NCBI GenBank assembly: GCA_027485075.1
Contig: JAIXRT010000036.1
Coordinates: forward strand, 1-13,001
Origin: Cytophagaceae bacterium
GTDB taxonomy: Bacteria; Bacteroidota; Bacteroidia; Cytophagales; Spirosomataceae
Direction of reading: 5' to 3'
DNA length: 13,001 bases
Position numbers and translations under genes: made by a program. The notes beneath the pieces were generated by a model, which did not search any database, was not told where the DNA came from, and was given only the letters and a program-made list of their open reading frames with translations. This document shows, one piece after another, positions 1 to 8,700 of this stretch. Each line of letters starts with the position of its first letter. Positions within the stretch are counted from its first letter, which is position 1.

Positions 1-322
1 AGTAGTTGGAATAGCCAAAACCTTTCTTGTAAATGATTTTTCCATACTGGGTAATCAATACAGCGCCATTAAAACCTGATTTTTCGCGCAGTTTAGTGAA
101 AAAGGTATCCAGTTTAATGGATTTTTGTTGCGCTATTTGTGGATTATATAAATTGGCTAAACTATCATTTCTTCTTTCAGCAGTTGTTTTCACGTGGAAA
201 AAGCTTTGGGAAGGATGGGAGTTGGCTAGGATGAGTATGCCGATGAAAAGGGAAATGCCAACAAGTCCGAGGATCTTGGAGCGTTTGGGTAATTGATTCA
301 TGTATTCGATTAAGCGCTTCAT
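1..322 (-). CDS. Serine hydrolase, beta-lactamase/PBP-like family, N-terminal part only
   Basis: Reading the minus strand from the ATG at 322 gives 107 codons with no stop before the window edge, so this is the N-terminus of a longer protein. Residues 1-16 are basic and polar; residues 17-33 form one hydrophobic segment, either a membrane anchor or an uncleaved signal. A polar linker follows. Residues 84-107 (FNGAVLITQYGKIIYKKGFG, then YSNY) match the opening strands of class C beta-lactamase-like serine hydrolases, which usually read F-x-G-x-V-L-V-x-x-x-G-K-x-I-Y-x-x-x-F-G-Y. The catalytic SxxK and YxN motifs would lie outside the window, so activity cannot be judged. The substrate could be peptidoglycan peptides, D-amino-acid peptides or esters. 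A second in-frame ATG at 301 would shorten the N-terminus by seven residues. The gene is divergent from yidD and probably unrelated to the SusCD locus. Confidence 0.72.
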   Translation of the reverse strand, partial: MKRLIEYMNQLPKRSKILGLVGISLFIGILILANSHPSQSFFHVKTTAERRNDSLANLYNPQIAQQKSIKLDTFFTKLREKSGFNGAVLITQYGKIIYKKGFGYSNY

Positions 323-337
323 TGAGTAGCAATTTAA

Positions 338-368
338 TTCAATTCAGAATTTTAATCAATGAATTGAA
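338..368. repeat. Short inverted repeat between divergent genes
   Basis: A perfect 9-bp inverted repeat, TTCAATTCA at 338-346 and TGAATTGAA at 360-368, is separated by 13 bp. It lies in the 84-bp gap between the divergent serine-hydrolase and yidD genes. It could be an operator or a weak mRNA hairpin, but in such AT-rich DNA it could also be chance. No T-tract follows that would make it a terminator. Confidence 0.3.
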
Positions 369-406
369 GATCTTTTATTTAATTTGTTGGCCCACCTCCA
401 AATCCC

Positions 407-616
407 ATGAAATACCTATTCATTTTTCTAATCAAGTTGTATCAATTATTTCTCTCACCATTGCTGCCTAATTCCTGTAGATATCAGCCTACGTGCTCGG
501 AATACGCCAAACAAGCTTTTGAAAAGTATGGATTTTTGAAGGGATTTCGGTTGACGTTGCGCCGCGTTTCTTCCTGTCACCCGTGGGGTGGGAGTGGGTA
601 CGATCCACTCCTTTAA
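407..616 (+). CDS. yidD: Membrane protein insertion efficiency factor YidD
   Basis: This complete 69-residue protein is of the YidD (DUF37/haemolytic) family, small proteins at the inner face of the cytoplasmic membrane that help YidC and Sec insert membrane proteins. Residues 1-20 form an amphipathic to hydrophobic helix with the family's L-Y-Q-x-x-L-S-P-L pattern. The signature CRYQPTCSEY occupies residues 24-33, followed by A-x-x-K-Y-G-x-x-K-G, and the C-terminus carries SCHPWGGSGYDP with the third conserved cysteine at residue 57. The length is typical for the family and nothing is missing. The ATG at 407 puts the start exactly at the family N-terminus; there is no Shine-Dalgarno sequence, as is usual in Bacteroidota. 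In many bacteria yidD sits beside rpmH, rnpA and yidC; here it stands alone between a divergent hydrolase gene and the SusCD control region. Confidence 0.96.
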   Translation: MKYLFIFLIKLYQLFLSPLLPNSCRYQPTCSEYAKQAFEKYGFLKGFRLTLRRVSSCHPWGGSGYDPLL

Positions 617-1075
617 ATTTTTAACAGACTAGCACTGTCCATTTTTTCCAATGAATAGGATTATTCCAATGATGACTAACAAATCCGCTAGTAATCTATT
701 GCCGAAAAATATTTTATTTTTTTTGAAAAAAAATTTCTCTTGAAAAATTACAATCGTTTTTGAACTGTTTGAGTGGTTTTTAGGTCAAAAATATGACTAT
801 GTGGTAACTTAGGAGCAGAATTAGATTATTTCGAGAATCTGTCCTATACTGTGCTACAAATCAACTAATTCTAAATTTCGTACAATTTTTAGTAGGCAAT
901 TCATCGATTCCTTACCTTAAATCATTTTTTTATTCAATTTATTCTTTCGTTTTTTGTGTCGGTTTTGAAATTTGCCTTAAACCGTAAACGTTTGAAAAAG
1001 CATTTTAACGCGATAAGATGAATGAGAAGAGCCGCATAGAATCATTAATTTTTTTTAACCCTTAATTTTTCACTT
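617..1075. promoter_or_regulatory. Gene-free AT-rich control region upstream of the SusC-like gene
   Basis: This roughly 460-bp stretch holds no convincing gene on either strand. It is very AT-rich, with homopolymer A and T runs near 705-735 and 925-960, and its position makes it the probable promoter and leader region of the SusC/SusD unit. A possible Bacteroidota-type -7 element is GAAATTTG at 967-974, one base away from TAnnTTTG; no good -33 TTTG lies at the right distance. If it is used, the mRNA leader would be about 95 nt. No clear intrinsic terminator for yidD is seen; the only candidate near 622-640 has a four-base stem. The transcription start is not determinable from sequence alone. 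Confidence 0.4.
982..997. promoter_or_regulatory. Candidate LacI-type operator (AAACGTTT palindrome)
   Basis: The perfect 8-bp palindrome AAACGTTT (986-993) with a central CG step lies about 85 bp upstream of the SusC-like start and just downstream of the possible -7 element. LacI/GalR-family operators commonly have such a CG-centred core. Symmetry does not extend beyond eight bases, and no regulator gene is in the window, so this is only a candidate. Confidence 0.25.
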
Positions 1076-4075
1076 ATGATTCATTCTTACAAAAGAGTGG
1101 GTCGCCTTGTGCGATCAAGTGTTAGTAACCTAGGCTTTAAACAAGCATTTAGTGTTGCTGTTGCACTGTTAATTTCCTTGGGCGCGTTTGCTCAAGATGT
1201 AGTAACGGGTAAAGTCACTGATGCTGCTGATGGCTCAGGTCTCCCAGGTGTTTCTGTAGCTGTTAAAGGTACCTCACGTGGTGCTCAAACAGATGCGAAT
1301 GGTACTTATAAAGTTAATGCTGGGTCGAATACGACATTAGTATTCTCTTTTGTAGGTTACACAACTAAAGAAGTTTCAGTAGGCGGTAAGTCTGTTGTAA
1401 ACGTTGCTTTAGCTGCTGACAACAAATCTTTAGAAGAAGTTGTGGTAGTAGGTTATGGTACGCAGAAGCGTAAGGAAATTTCAGGAACAGTAACTAGCTT
1501 AGGTTCTCGTGATTTCAACGCCGGTGTTGTAACTAACCCATTAGCTGCGGCTCAAGGTAAAGTAGCAGGTTTGGTAATCACTCAGGCTTCTGGTGATCCA
1601 AATGCACGTCCAACAGTTCGTTTACGTGGTACGGGTTCATTGAACGCAGGTTCTGAGCCTTTATACGTTATTGACGGTGTGATTGGTGCTCCAATCGAAA
1701 ACATTGCTCCAGAGGATATCTTGACAATGGACGTATTACGTGATGCATCTTCTGCAGCGATCTACGGATCTCGTGGAGCGAACGGTGTTATCTTGATTAA
1801 TACAAAGCGTGGTAAGTCAGGTACTCCTACAGTTGACTACACAAATTATGTAGGTGCTGAGACGATCTCTCAACGTCCTCAGTTAATGAATGGTGCTGAG
1901 TTTCGTGCTGCTGCTGCTAAGTTCAATCAAAAATTTGATGACTTAGGTGCTAACACGGATTGGTTAGATGTAATTACACAAACTGCTTTGACTCAAAACC
2001 ACAACGTGGGTGTTTCAGGAGGTTCTGAAAATGTATCATACCGTGCTTCTATTGGTTATTTAGATCAAACAGGTACATTGAAAGGTTCTGGTAAAGAGCG
2101 TTTAACAGGCCGTTTGAACTTAGATGCGAAAGCTTTAGATGGTAAATTAGCCATGAAAGTGAACATGTCTGCTTCACAAACTGATAACCAATTTTCGGAC
2201 AACCGTGCGATTGGTTTTGCAATGAACATGCGTCCAACAGATCCAGTTTACAATGCGGATGGAACATACTTCCAGATCCCAGGTACATTTGCCAACTTTA
2301 ATCCGTTAGCAACTGTTGAAAATAGAATTAATAAGCAACGTTTACACGATTTCTTATTCAATGCATCTGCTGGTTATACGATCTTAGATGGTTTGGTGTT
2401 TAACGTATCAGGAACATTGCGTACGCAAACAGCTGATGGTTCTTTCTTTGCGAAATCAACTCCGCTTAATTTATTAGCTACAGTAGGTGGTAACGCGGCA
2501 AGCCGTAATTTGAACTCGATTACTGATAAGCAATTAGAGACTACGTTAACTTATTCAAAGAAATTGAATGATGTTTCTTCATTGAACGTATTGGCTGGTT
2601 ACACGTATCAAGATGTAGTTGCTGATGGTTTCGGTGCTTCAAACAATAACTTCTTGACTGATGCTTTCGAAGCAAATAATTTAGGAGCAGGTTTAGGTAT
2701 TCGTGCTAATCCAAATTTATTAGGTTCTTACAAGAATCAATACAAATTGGTTTCTTTCTTAGCTCGTGCTCAATATTCATTATTGAACAAGTATTTCGCA
2801 ACAGTTAACGTTCGTCGTGACGGTTCTACGAAATTCGGTGATAACAACAAGTGGGGTATTTTCCCATCAGTTTCAGTTGGTTGGACTTTATCTGAAGAGG
2901 CTTTCTTGAAAGGTAATTCGACAATCGATAACTTGAAATTGCGTGTTAGCTGGGGACAAACTGGTAACTCAGAAGGTATTCGTCCATTGTTATCTAAGTC
3001 GTTCTACGGAGCATCAGGTACATACTTTGATGGTGGTGCAAATGATTTCTTGCCAGCATACACAATCCAATCTAACCCAAATCCTAACTTGAAATGGGAG
3101 ATTAACGAAAACTACGGTGGTGGTATTGACTTCTCATTATACAAAGGTAAATTGACTGGTAGCTTGGATCTTTACACACGTACGACAAAAGATTTGTTAT
3201 ACACAGTAAACGTACCACAAGAGAAAGGTTATGTATACCCAACTATGTTGGCTAACATCGGTTCGATGAAAAACCAAGGGGTTGAGTTGTCATTAACGTA
3301 TCAAATCTTAGAAACGCAAGATTGGAACATCGCTACTACGTTAGCTGCTTCATTCAACAGAAACGAAATCGTTTCATTGAAGAATGATTCATTCGCTGCT
3401 CCTGATCAGGTATTCTTGCCTACATCTTTAGGTTCATTCATCCGTGGTACATCAGCTGTAAACTTCTCAGTATTACAAGCAGGTCGTCCAGTAGGAGAGT
3501 TCTATGGTGCTAAAATCGCCAAGATCGAGAATGGTCGTTATGTATTCCAAGATTTAAATGGTGATGGTGTTGTAGATCCAAACTCTAAGGACCGTACTTA
3601 CATCGGAAATCCTAACCCTACTTTCGTAGGTGGTTTGACTACAAACATCCGTTACAAAGCATTTGACTTGCAATTCCAATTGACAAGCCAATTAGGTGCT
3701 AAGATCGTTAACACAAATGCATTGTTGTTAGGTCGTCAAGATGGTCGTTTAGCTGAATCAGGTACATTGAAATCAGCAGCGACTTCAAAAATTAATGATG
3801 AGCGTACGATCCCAATGGATTACTATGTTGAGTCAGGTGACTTCTTACGTATCAACAACGCATCATTTGGTTACACAATCCCAGTAAAAGGTGTGTTCAA
3901 GCGTGCGCGTATTTACGTGGCAGGTAACAACTTGGCTGTGTTTACAAACTACACAGGTGTTGATCCAGAGATTAGCCAAAACTTAGCTATTGGATCAGCT
4001 GCTCCAGGTATTGATGTTCGTGAGACTTATTACAAAACGCGTGCATTAACTGCGGGTGTAAATCTTACGTTCTAA
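1076..4075 (+). CDS. SusC/RagA-type TonB-dependent outer-membrane transporter
   Basis: This complete 999-residue outer-membrane transporter uses TonB/ExbBD energy to import a ligand captured with its SusD partner. A long basic n-region precedes a hydrophobic core; signal peptidase I probably cuts after AFA (residue 39). Residues 41-115 are a carboxypeptidase-regulatory-like domain (V-x-G-K-V-T-D, G-L-P-G-V-S-V, and S-F-V-G-Y). A TonB-box-like stretch, EEVVVVGYGTQKR, lies at 120-132. The plug follows to about 247, with the SusC hallmarks PLYVIDGV and ASSAAIYGSRGANGVILINT at about 195-243. The rest is the beta-barrel, ending in the aromatic NLTF terminus needed for BAM insertion. DLNGDGVVD near residue 826, followed by GNPNPTF, is a usual late SusC motif. 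There is no STN domain, so sigma/anti-sigma signalling through this receptor is unlikely. Codons are strongly biased (arginine almost always CGT), suggesting high expression. The substrate is unknown. Confidence 0.97.
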   Translation: MIHSYKRVGRLVRSSVSNLGFKQAFSVAVALLISLGAFAQDVVTGKVTDAADGSGLPGVSVAVKGTSRGAQTDANGTYKVNAGSNTTLVFSFVGYTTKEVSVGGKSVVNVALAADNKSLEEVVVVGYGTQKRKEISGTVTSLGSRDFNAGVVTNPLAAAQGKVAGLVITQASGDPNARPTVRLRGTGSLNAGSEPLYVIDGVIGAPIENIAPEDILTMDVLRDASSAAIYGSRGANGVILINTKRGKSGTPTVDYTNYVGAETISQRPQLMNGAEFRAAAAKFNQKFDDLGANTDWLDVITQTALTQNHNVGVSGGSENVSYRASIGYLDQTGTLKGSGKERLTGRLNLDAKALDGKLAMKVNMSASQTDNQFSDNRAIGFAMNMRPTDPVYNADGTYFQIPGTFANFNPLATVENRINKQRLHDFLFNASAGYTILDGLVFNVSGTLRTQTADGSFFAKSTPLNLLATVGGNAASRNLNSITDKQLETTLTYSKKLNDVSSLNVLAGYTYQDVVADGFGASNNNFLTDAFEANNLGAGLGIRANPNLLGSYKNQYKLVSFLARAQYSLLNKYFATVNVRRDGSTKFGDNNKWGIFPSVSVGWTLSEEAFLKGNSTIDNLKLRVSWGQTGNSEGIRPLLSKSFYGASGTYFDGGANDFLPAYTIQSNPNPNLKWEINENYGGGIDFSLYKGKLTGSLDLYTRTTKDLLYTVNVPQEKGYVYPTMLANIGSMKNQGVELSLTYQILETQDWNIATTLAASFNRNEIVSLKNDSFAAPDQVFLPTSLGSFIRGTSAVNFSVLQAGRPVGEFYGAKIAKIENGRYVFQDLNGDGVVDPNSKDRTYIGNPNPTFVGGLTTNIRYKAFDLQFQLTSQLGAKIVNTNALLLGRQDGRLAESGTLKSAATSKINDERTIPMDYYVESGDFLRINNASFGYTIPVKGVFKRARIYVAGNNLAVFTNYTGVDPEISQNLAIGSAAPGIDVRETYYKTRALTAGVNLTF

Positions 4076-4133
4076 TCAAACAAAATTCGTATTCAATTAG
4101 TTATATAATCGGATCAATAAAATTTTTAAAAAA

Positions 4134-5603
4134 ATGAAAAAATATATCTATAAAGTACTTTCAGTAGGTGTTTTCGCTTCGTTAGCCCTATCGTCTTGTA
4201 CAGATTTAACTGAGCCAGTTTACGATGCGATCCCAGCGGATCAATTCTTGAAAACTGACGCTCAAATTGCTGCGGCACTTGGACCTGCTTATGGTGGTCT
4301 TCGTGGTATCACGTGGGATTGGTTCAATCCTAGTGAGGCATCTTCGGATGAGTTGATCGTGCCTACACGTGGTGGTGACTGGTTTGATGGTGGTGACTGG
4401 TTGGCGTATTCTCGTCACACATGGACTCCACAACACGGTCCTATCAACGGAATGTGGGGATTCATCTTTGGTAACATCTCTCAGATTAACCAATTGATCC
4501 CAGTTGTGAAGACAAACCAAAAAGCAGTAGATGAGTTACGTGCAGTACGTGCTTTCTATTACTTCATGGCAATCGATGCGTTTGGAAACGTCCCTATCGT
4601 AACAGATAATGCTTCTGCTGGTGGTACTAAGACGCGTGCTGAGGTTTATGCTTTCATTGAGAAGGAACTTACTGAAGCTATTCCAAACTTGGTAACAGGA
4701 AAGGCATATTCACGTATGACGCAAGATGCTGGTCGTATGTTGCTAGCTAAATTGAAGTTGAATGCTGCGGTTTACAAAGGTTCAGCGGATTGGCAAGGTG
4801 CATACGATGCTGCTGATGCAGTAATCAAGTCTAAGAATGGTTGGTCTTTATCATCTTCTACACTTTCTAACTTTATCGTTGCAAACGAAGGTTCAGGTGA
4901 GAATATTTGGACAATCCCTTACGATAGCTTCAAAGCAGGTGGTATGAACTTCCACATGAGAACCTTACACTATGCTAACCAAGCAACTTATGGTTTGGGT
5001 AACTCTCCTTGGAATGGTTTCTGTACATTAGCAGATTTCTATAATTCATTTGAGTCGAAAGATTTACGTAATTCTATGTGGATCAAAGGTCAGCAATTTG
5101 CTGCATCAGGTGCTGCATTGAAAGATGCTAAAGGTGCTCCATTAGCGTTTATCGCTGACTTCAACAAGGATCAAATGACGGATGCAGATCCAGAATTCCA
5201 AGTTGCTGGTATCCGTTCTCAGAAATATGAGATCCAAAAGAACAATCCGAATGGAGATCAATCAAACGACTACGTAGTTTTCCGTTTGGCTGATGCGATC
5301 ATGATGCGTGCAGAAGCTGCTTTCCGTTTAGGAAGAACTGCTGAAGCTTTAGCTGATGTGAACAGAATTCGTACGCGTTCTGGTGTTGATCCATTGACTT
5401 CGATTACTGCAGCTGATATCTTAGCTGAGCGTGGTCGTGAGTTTGCATGGGAAGGATGGAGACGTAACGATATGATTCGTTTCGGTACATTCTCTTTAGA
5501 GCGTAAGTTCATGAAGAATTTAGATAAGAGACGTGAATTGTTCCCAATTCCACAACCACGTATCGATGCTAACCCATTATTGAAGCAAAATCCTGGGTAT
5601 TAA
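4134..5603 (+). CDS. SusD/RagB-type substrate-binding outer-membrane lipoprotein
   Basis: This complete 489-residue partner of the preceding transporter caps the SusC barrel on the cell surface and binds the ligand. The signal peptide ends in the lipobox ALSSC, with the lipid-anchored cysteine at residue 22, followed by T-D-L-T-E, whose acidic residues fit surface export in Bacteroidota. The family's TPR-like core is visible at residues 137-156 (A-V-R-A-F-Y-Y-F, then D-A-F-G-N-V-P-I-V), and D-A-I-M-M-R-A-E-A-A-F-R-L-G with D-V-N-R-I-R-T-R-S-G follows later. The C-terminus has the classic I-L-A-E-R-G-R-E-F-A-W-E-G-W-R-R-x-D-M-I-R-F-G (about 429-451) and ends in P-L-L-K-Q-N-P-G-Y. The gene starts 58 bp after the SusC-like stop, has an A-rich start region without Shine-Dalgarno, and shares the strong codon bias of its neighbour. 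Binding specificity cannot be predicted. Confidence 0.96.
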   Translation: MKKYIYKVLSVGVFASLALSSCTDLTEPVYDAIPADQFLKTDAQIAAALGPAYGGLRGITWDWFNPSEASSDELIVPTRGGDWFDGGDWLAYSRHTWTPQHGPINGMWGFIFGNISQINQLIPVVKTNQKAVDELRAVRAFYYFMAIDAFGNVPIVTDNASAGGTKTRAEVYAFIEKELTEAIPNLVTGKAYSRMTQDAGRMLLAKLKLNAAVYKGSADWQGAYDAADAVIKSKNGWSLSSSTLSNFIVANEGSGENIWTIPYDSFKAGGMNFHMRTLHYANQATYGLGNSPWNGFCTLADFYNSFESKDLRNSMWIKGQQFAASGAALKDAKGAPLAFIADFNKDQMTDADPEFQVAGIRSQKYEIQKNNPNGDQSNDYVVFRLADAIMMRAEAAFRLGRTAEALADVNRIRTRSGVDPLTSITAADILAERGREFAWEGWRRNDMIRFGTFSLERKFMKNLDKRRELFPIPQPRIDANPLLKQNPGY

Positions 5604-5622
5604 TTCATCCCAAATTTGATAG

Positions 5623-5656
5623 AAAGGCAGAGCCATTGGTTCTGCCTTTTTATTTT
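5623..5656 (+). terminator. Strong intrinsic terminator after the SusCD unit
   Basis: A 12-bp stem (5623-5634 pairing with 5638-5649, with a single G-U pair) encloses a three-base ATT loop and runs into TTTTTATTTT. It begins 20 bp after the SusD-like stop. It separates the SusCD transcript from the lipoprotein unit downstream, although partial read-through is possible. Confidence 0.9.
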
Positions 5657-5675
5657 CTAAACAAGGCCTTTTTTG

Positions 5676-5683
5676 TATTTTTG
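5676..5683 (+). promoter_or_regulatory. Candidate Bacteroidota -7 promoter element
   Basis: TATTTTTG matches the Bacteroidota -7 consensus TAnnTTTG exactly and lies between the terminator's T-tract and the ATG at 5706. Transcription would begin near 5690, giving a leader of about 15 nt. No clear -33 TTTG is seen at the expected distance, so support rests on the -7 element and its position. Confidence 0.42.
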
Positions 5684-5705
5684 CAGTCCATTAGTTGAAC
5701 GTTCC

Positions 5706-8700
5706 ATGAAGCATTTTGTACTCCTTTGTAGCGCAGCTTTTCTAGCCTTCGCTTGCTCCACGAAAGATGACACGCTTTTCGAAGAATTACCCGCGTCTGA
5801 AACGGGTATTGATTTCGTAAATCGTAGTTTAGAGAAGAAAGAATTCAATATTTTCAACTACCGTAATTTCTACAATGGCGGTGGTGTGGCGATCGGCGAT
5901 GTCAACAATGACGGGCTTTCTGATCTTTTTGTTACCTCAAATTTTGAAGACAACAAGCTCTATCTGAACAAAGGAGGGATGCACTTCGAAGACATAACGG
6001 TACAGGCAGGAATTGTAGGTAAGAAATTCTGGTCTACGGGTGTGACTTTTGCGGATGTCAACGGCGACGGATTAATGGATATTTATGTATGTAACTCCGG
6101 TTCTCGTGATGCACGTGGAAATCAGTTATACATGAATCAAGGTATTAAAGGAGGTATTCCCTCGTATAAAGAAAAGGCGAAAGAAGCTGGATTAGAAGAC
6201 GGTGGTCTTTCAACACACGCAGCATTTTTCGATTATGATCGTGATGGTGATTTAGATATGTATTTGCTGAATAATAGCTTTACACCCATCGATAAATTAG
6301 GATATACAAATTTGCGCGATATGCGCGACAAACTAGGCGGCGATAAGTTGTTTCGAAACGACAGTCCCGACGGTAAGAGCATCAAGTTTACGGATGTATC
6401 CGAAAAAGCTGGTATTTATGGCAGCTTGATCGGTTTTGGTTTAGGAATAACGATTGGCGATGTCAATAATGACAATTGGCCAGATATTTATATTTCTAAT
6501 GATTTCTACGAACGCGATTATTTATACATTAATCAGCACGATGGAACATTTAAAGAAGACTTAGAAAATCAAATGCCGCATATCTCACTTAGCTCCATGG
6601 GCGCAGATATCGCGGATATTAATGACGATGGGAACCTAGATATTTTTGTCACCGATATGCTTCCAGGAGATGATCGCCGATTGAAAACCACGTCCATTTT
6701 TGAAGGCTATAACTTAGTGGATTTGAAGTTGAAGCGCGGTTTTTGGCATCAATACATGCGGAATAACTTGCAGCTGAATAATGGTGATGGGACGTTTAGT
6801 GAGGTAGGCCAACTAGCCGGCGTGCATGCGACGGATTGGTCATGGGGAGCTTTGATTTTTGACATGGATAACGATGGTCAAAAAGACATCTTTGTGGCGA
6901 ACGGTATCGCTAAGGATTTGACGGATCAAGATTTTGTTGACTTTTTAGGTGATCGCAATACCATGCAGCAAATGCTAAACGGTAAAGTGTTTGATTACAA
7001 AGAATTTACGGACAAAATTTCATCAGTCCCCATTCCAAATTATGCTTTTAAAAATGAAGGGGATTTAAAATTCTCGAACCAAGCAAAATCTTGGGGCTTG
7101 GAAGGTCCAGGTTTTTCAAATGGCTCCGCCTATGGAGATTTGGACAACGATGGGGATTTAGATTTAGTTGTGAATAATGTCAATGCGCCACTCTCGGTGT
7201 ATAAAAATAAGACCAACGAAAAATTAAAGAATCATTATTTGACCATTCACTTAAAGGGAACAGCTCGGAATTTGAATGGGATTGGGGCGAAGGTTACCTT
7301 GTTCCAACAAGGCAAAATTAAGGTGTTGCAACAAATGCCGAACCGTGGTTTTCAATCGTCGAGTGATCACCAAATGGTGTTTGGTCTAGGTCAAAATGGT
7401 AAAATTGATTCACTACAAATCATTTGGCCAGATGATAACATGCAAGTCTTGAAGGCTGTTAAGTCTGATCAGGTGCTCACGCTTGATTATGCAAAGGCAA
7501 ATGGGAAATTCGTGTTTACTCCTGTGATTACTAAGCCGCTTTTCTCAGATGTAACGTCAAAAACATTAGCCTATACGCATCAAGAAAGTCTATTTAACGA
7601 TTGGGACCGAGATGTGTTGTTGAAGCAAAAATTCTCTACTCAAGGTCCAGCCATGGCAGTTGGCGATGTGAATGGAGACGGATTAGACGATGTATATTTG
7701 GGTGGTGGTGCTGGTCAGAAAAAGCAATTATTTGTCCAACAAGCTAGTGGTCAGTTTAAGGAAAGTACGCAGGCCGACTTTAGCCTAGATCAAACTACGG
7801 AAAATACGGATGCCATTTTCTTTGATGCAGATGGGGATAAAGATCTAGATTTATTCATTGTTACCGGTAGTAATGAATTTGAAATTAACGCTCCTGAATT
7901 ACATGATCTATTGTATCTGAATGATGGAAAGGGAAATTTCAAACGTGATCTTCGTTTTCCAACCATCTTTGAAAATGGGTCATGTGTGACAGCCGCTGAC
8001 ATGGATCATGATGGGGATATAGATTTATTTGTCGGTTCTCGGATGTTATCCACCAAGTATGGAATGAGCCCAAGCAGTAATTTGTACATTAATGACGGCA
8101 CAGGTGGGTTCAAGAATTATTCAAAACGCTTCATGCCGGAGATTGGTGAATTGGGCATGGTGACTGATGCCGAATGGACGGATGTGAATCGTGATGGATA
8201 TGCTGATCTTGTGATTGCCCAAGATTGGGGTGGTATCGTCGTATTCAAAAATGAACGTGGCCGTAAATTAGTCAAGCAAGAAATGGTTCCTGGTTCAGAA
8301 GGTCTTTGGGGATGTTTAAAACCAGCAGATATCGATGGTGATGGGGATATGGATTTTGTGGCGGGTAATTTTGGGTTAAATTCGAAGGTTAAAGCATCTG
8401 CTGAATTCCCAGCAACCTTATCGGTTAATGACTTTGATAAGAATGGTACCGTAGAGCAAATTATTTCATGTGTTACTGAAGATGGGAATACCTATCCGAT
8501 GGTCTTGAAAGGCGAATTGCAACGTGCGACCCCAGCGATTAAGCAGAAATTCATCAAGTACAAAGATTATGCGAATAAAACAGTAGAGGAATTGTACTCG
8601 GATGAACAACGAACAGGGATGGTGATTCGTCAAATCACAACCACGGAATCGGCCTTTTTGATCAATGATGGGAAAGGTAATTTCAGCTTGCAAGCCTTGC

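Noticed and set aside
33..296. Plus-strand open frame of 87 codons at the left edge
   Set aside because: It is antisense to the minus-strand frame, which carries a membrane anchor and a recognisable beta-lactamase-like N-terminus; the plus-strand translation resembles nothing and has no start context.
622..650. Terminator-like hairpin (ACAG/CTGT followed by a T run) after yidD
   Set aside because: The stem is only four base pairs, too weak to call.
651..743. Open frame of about 30 codons in the 617-1075 region
   Set aside because: It is a low-complexity N/K/F-rich translation over A and T runs with no recognisable feature; likely chance.
1018..1065. Possible 15-codon leader peptide (ATG to TAA) just before the SusC-like gene
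   Set aside because: It is too short to distinguish from chance, has no ribosome-binding context, and no attenuator hairpin is seen after it.
4076..4133. Weak dyad CTAAT/ATTAG in the SusC-SusD gap as an attenuator or processing hairpin
   Set aside because: Five AT-rich base pairs around a long loop are not stable enough to support a structural element.
5673..5705. Longer TTG start for propeller copy 1
   Set aside because: The 11 extra residues are not signal-peptide-like and would put the coding start inside the -7 element; the ATG at 5706 yields a compact lipoprotein signal matching copy 2, with Cys17 in both.
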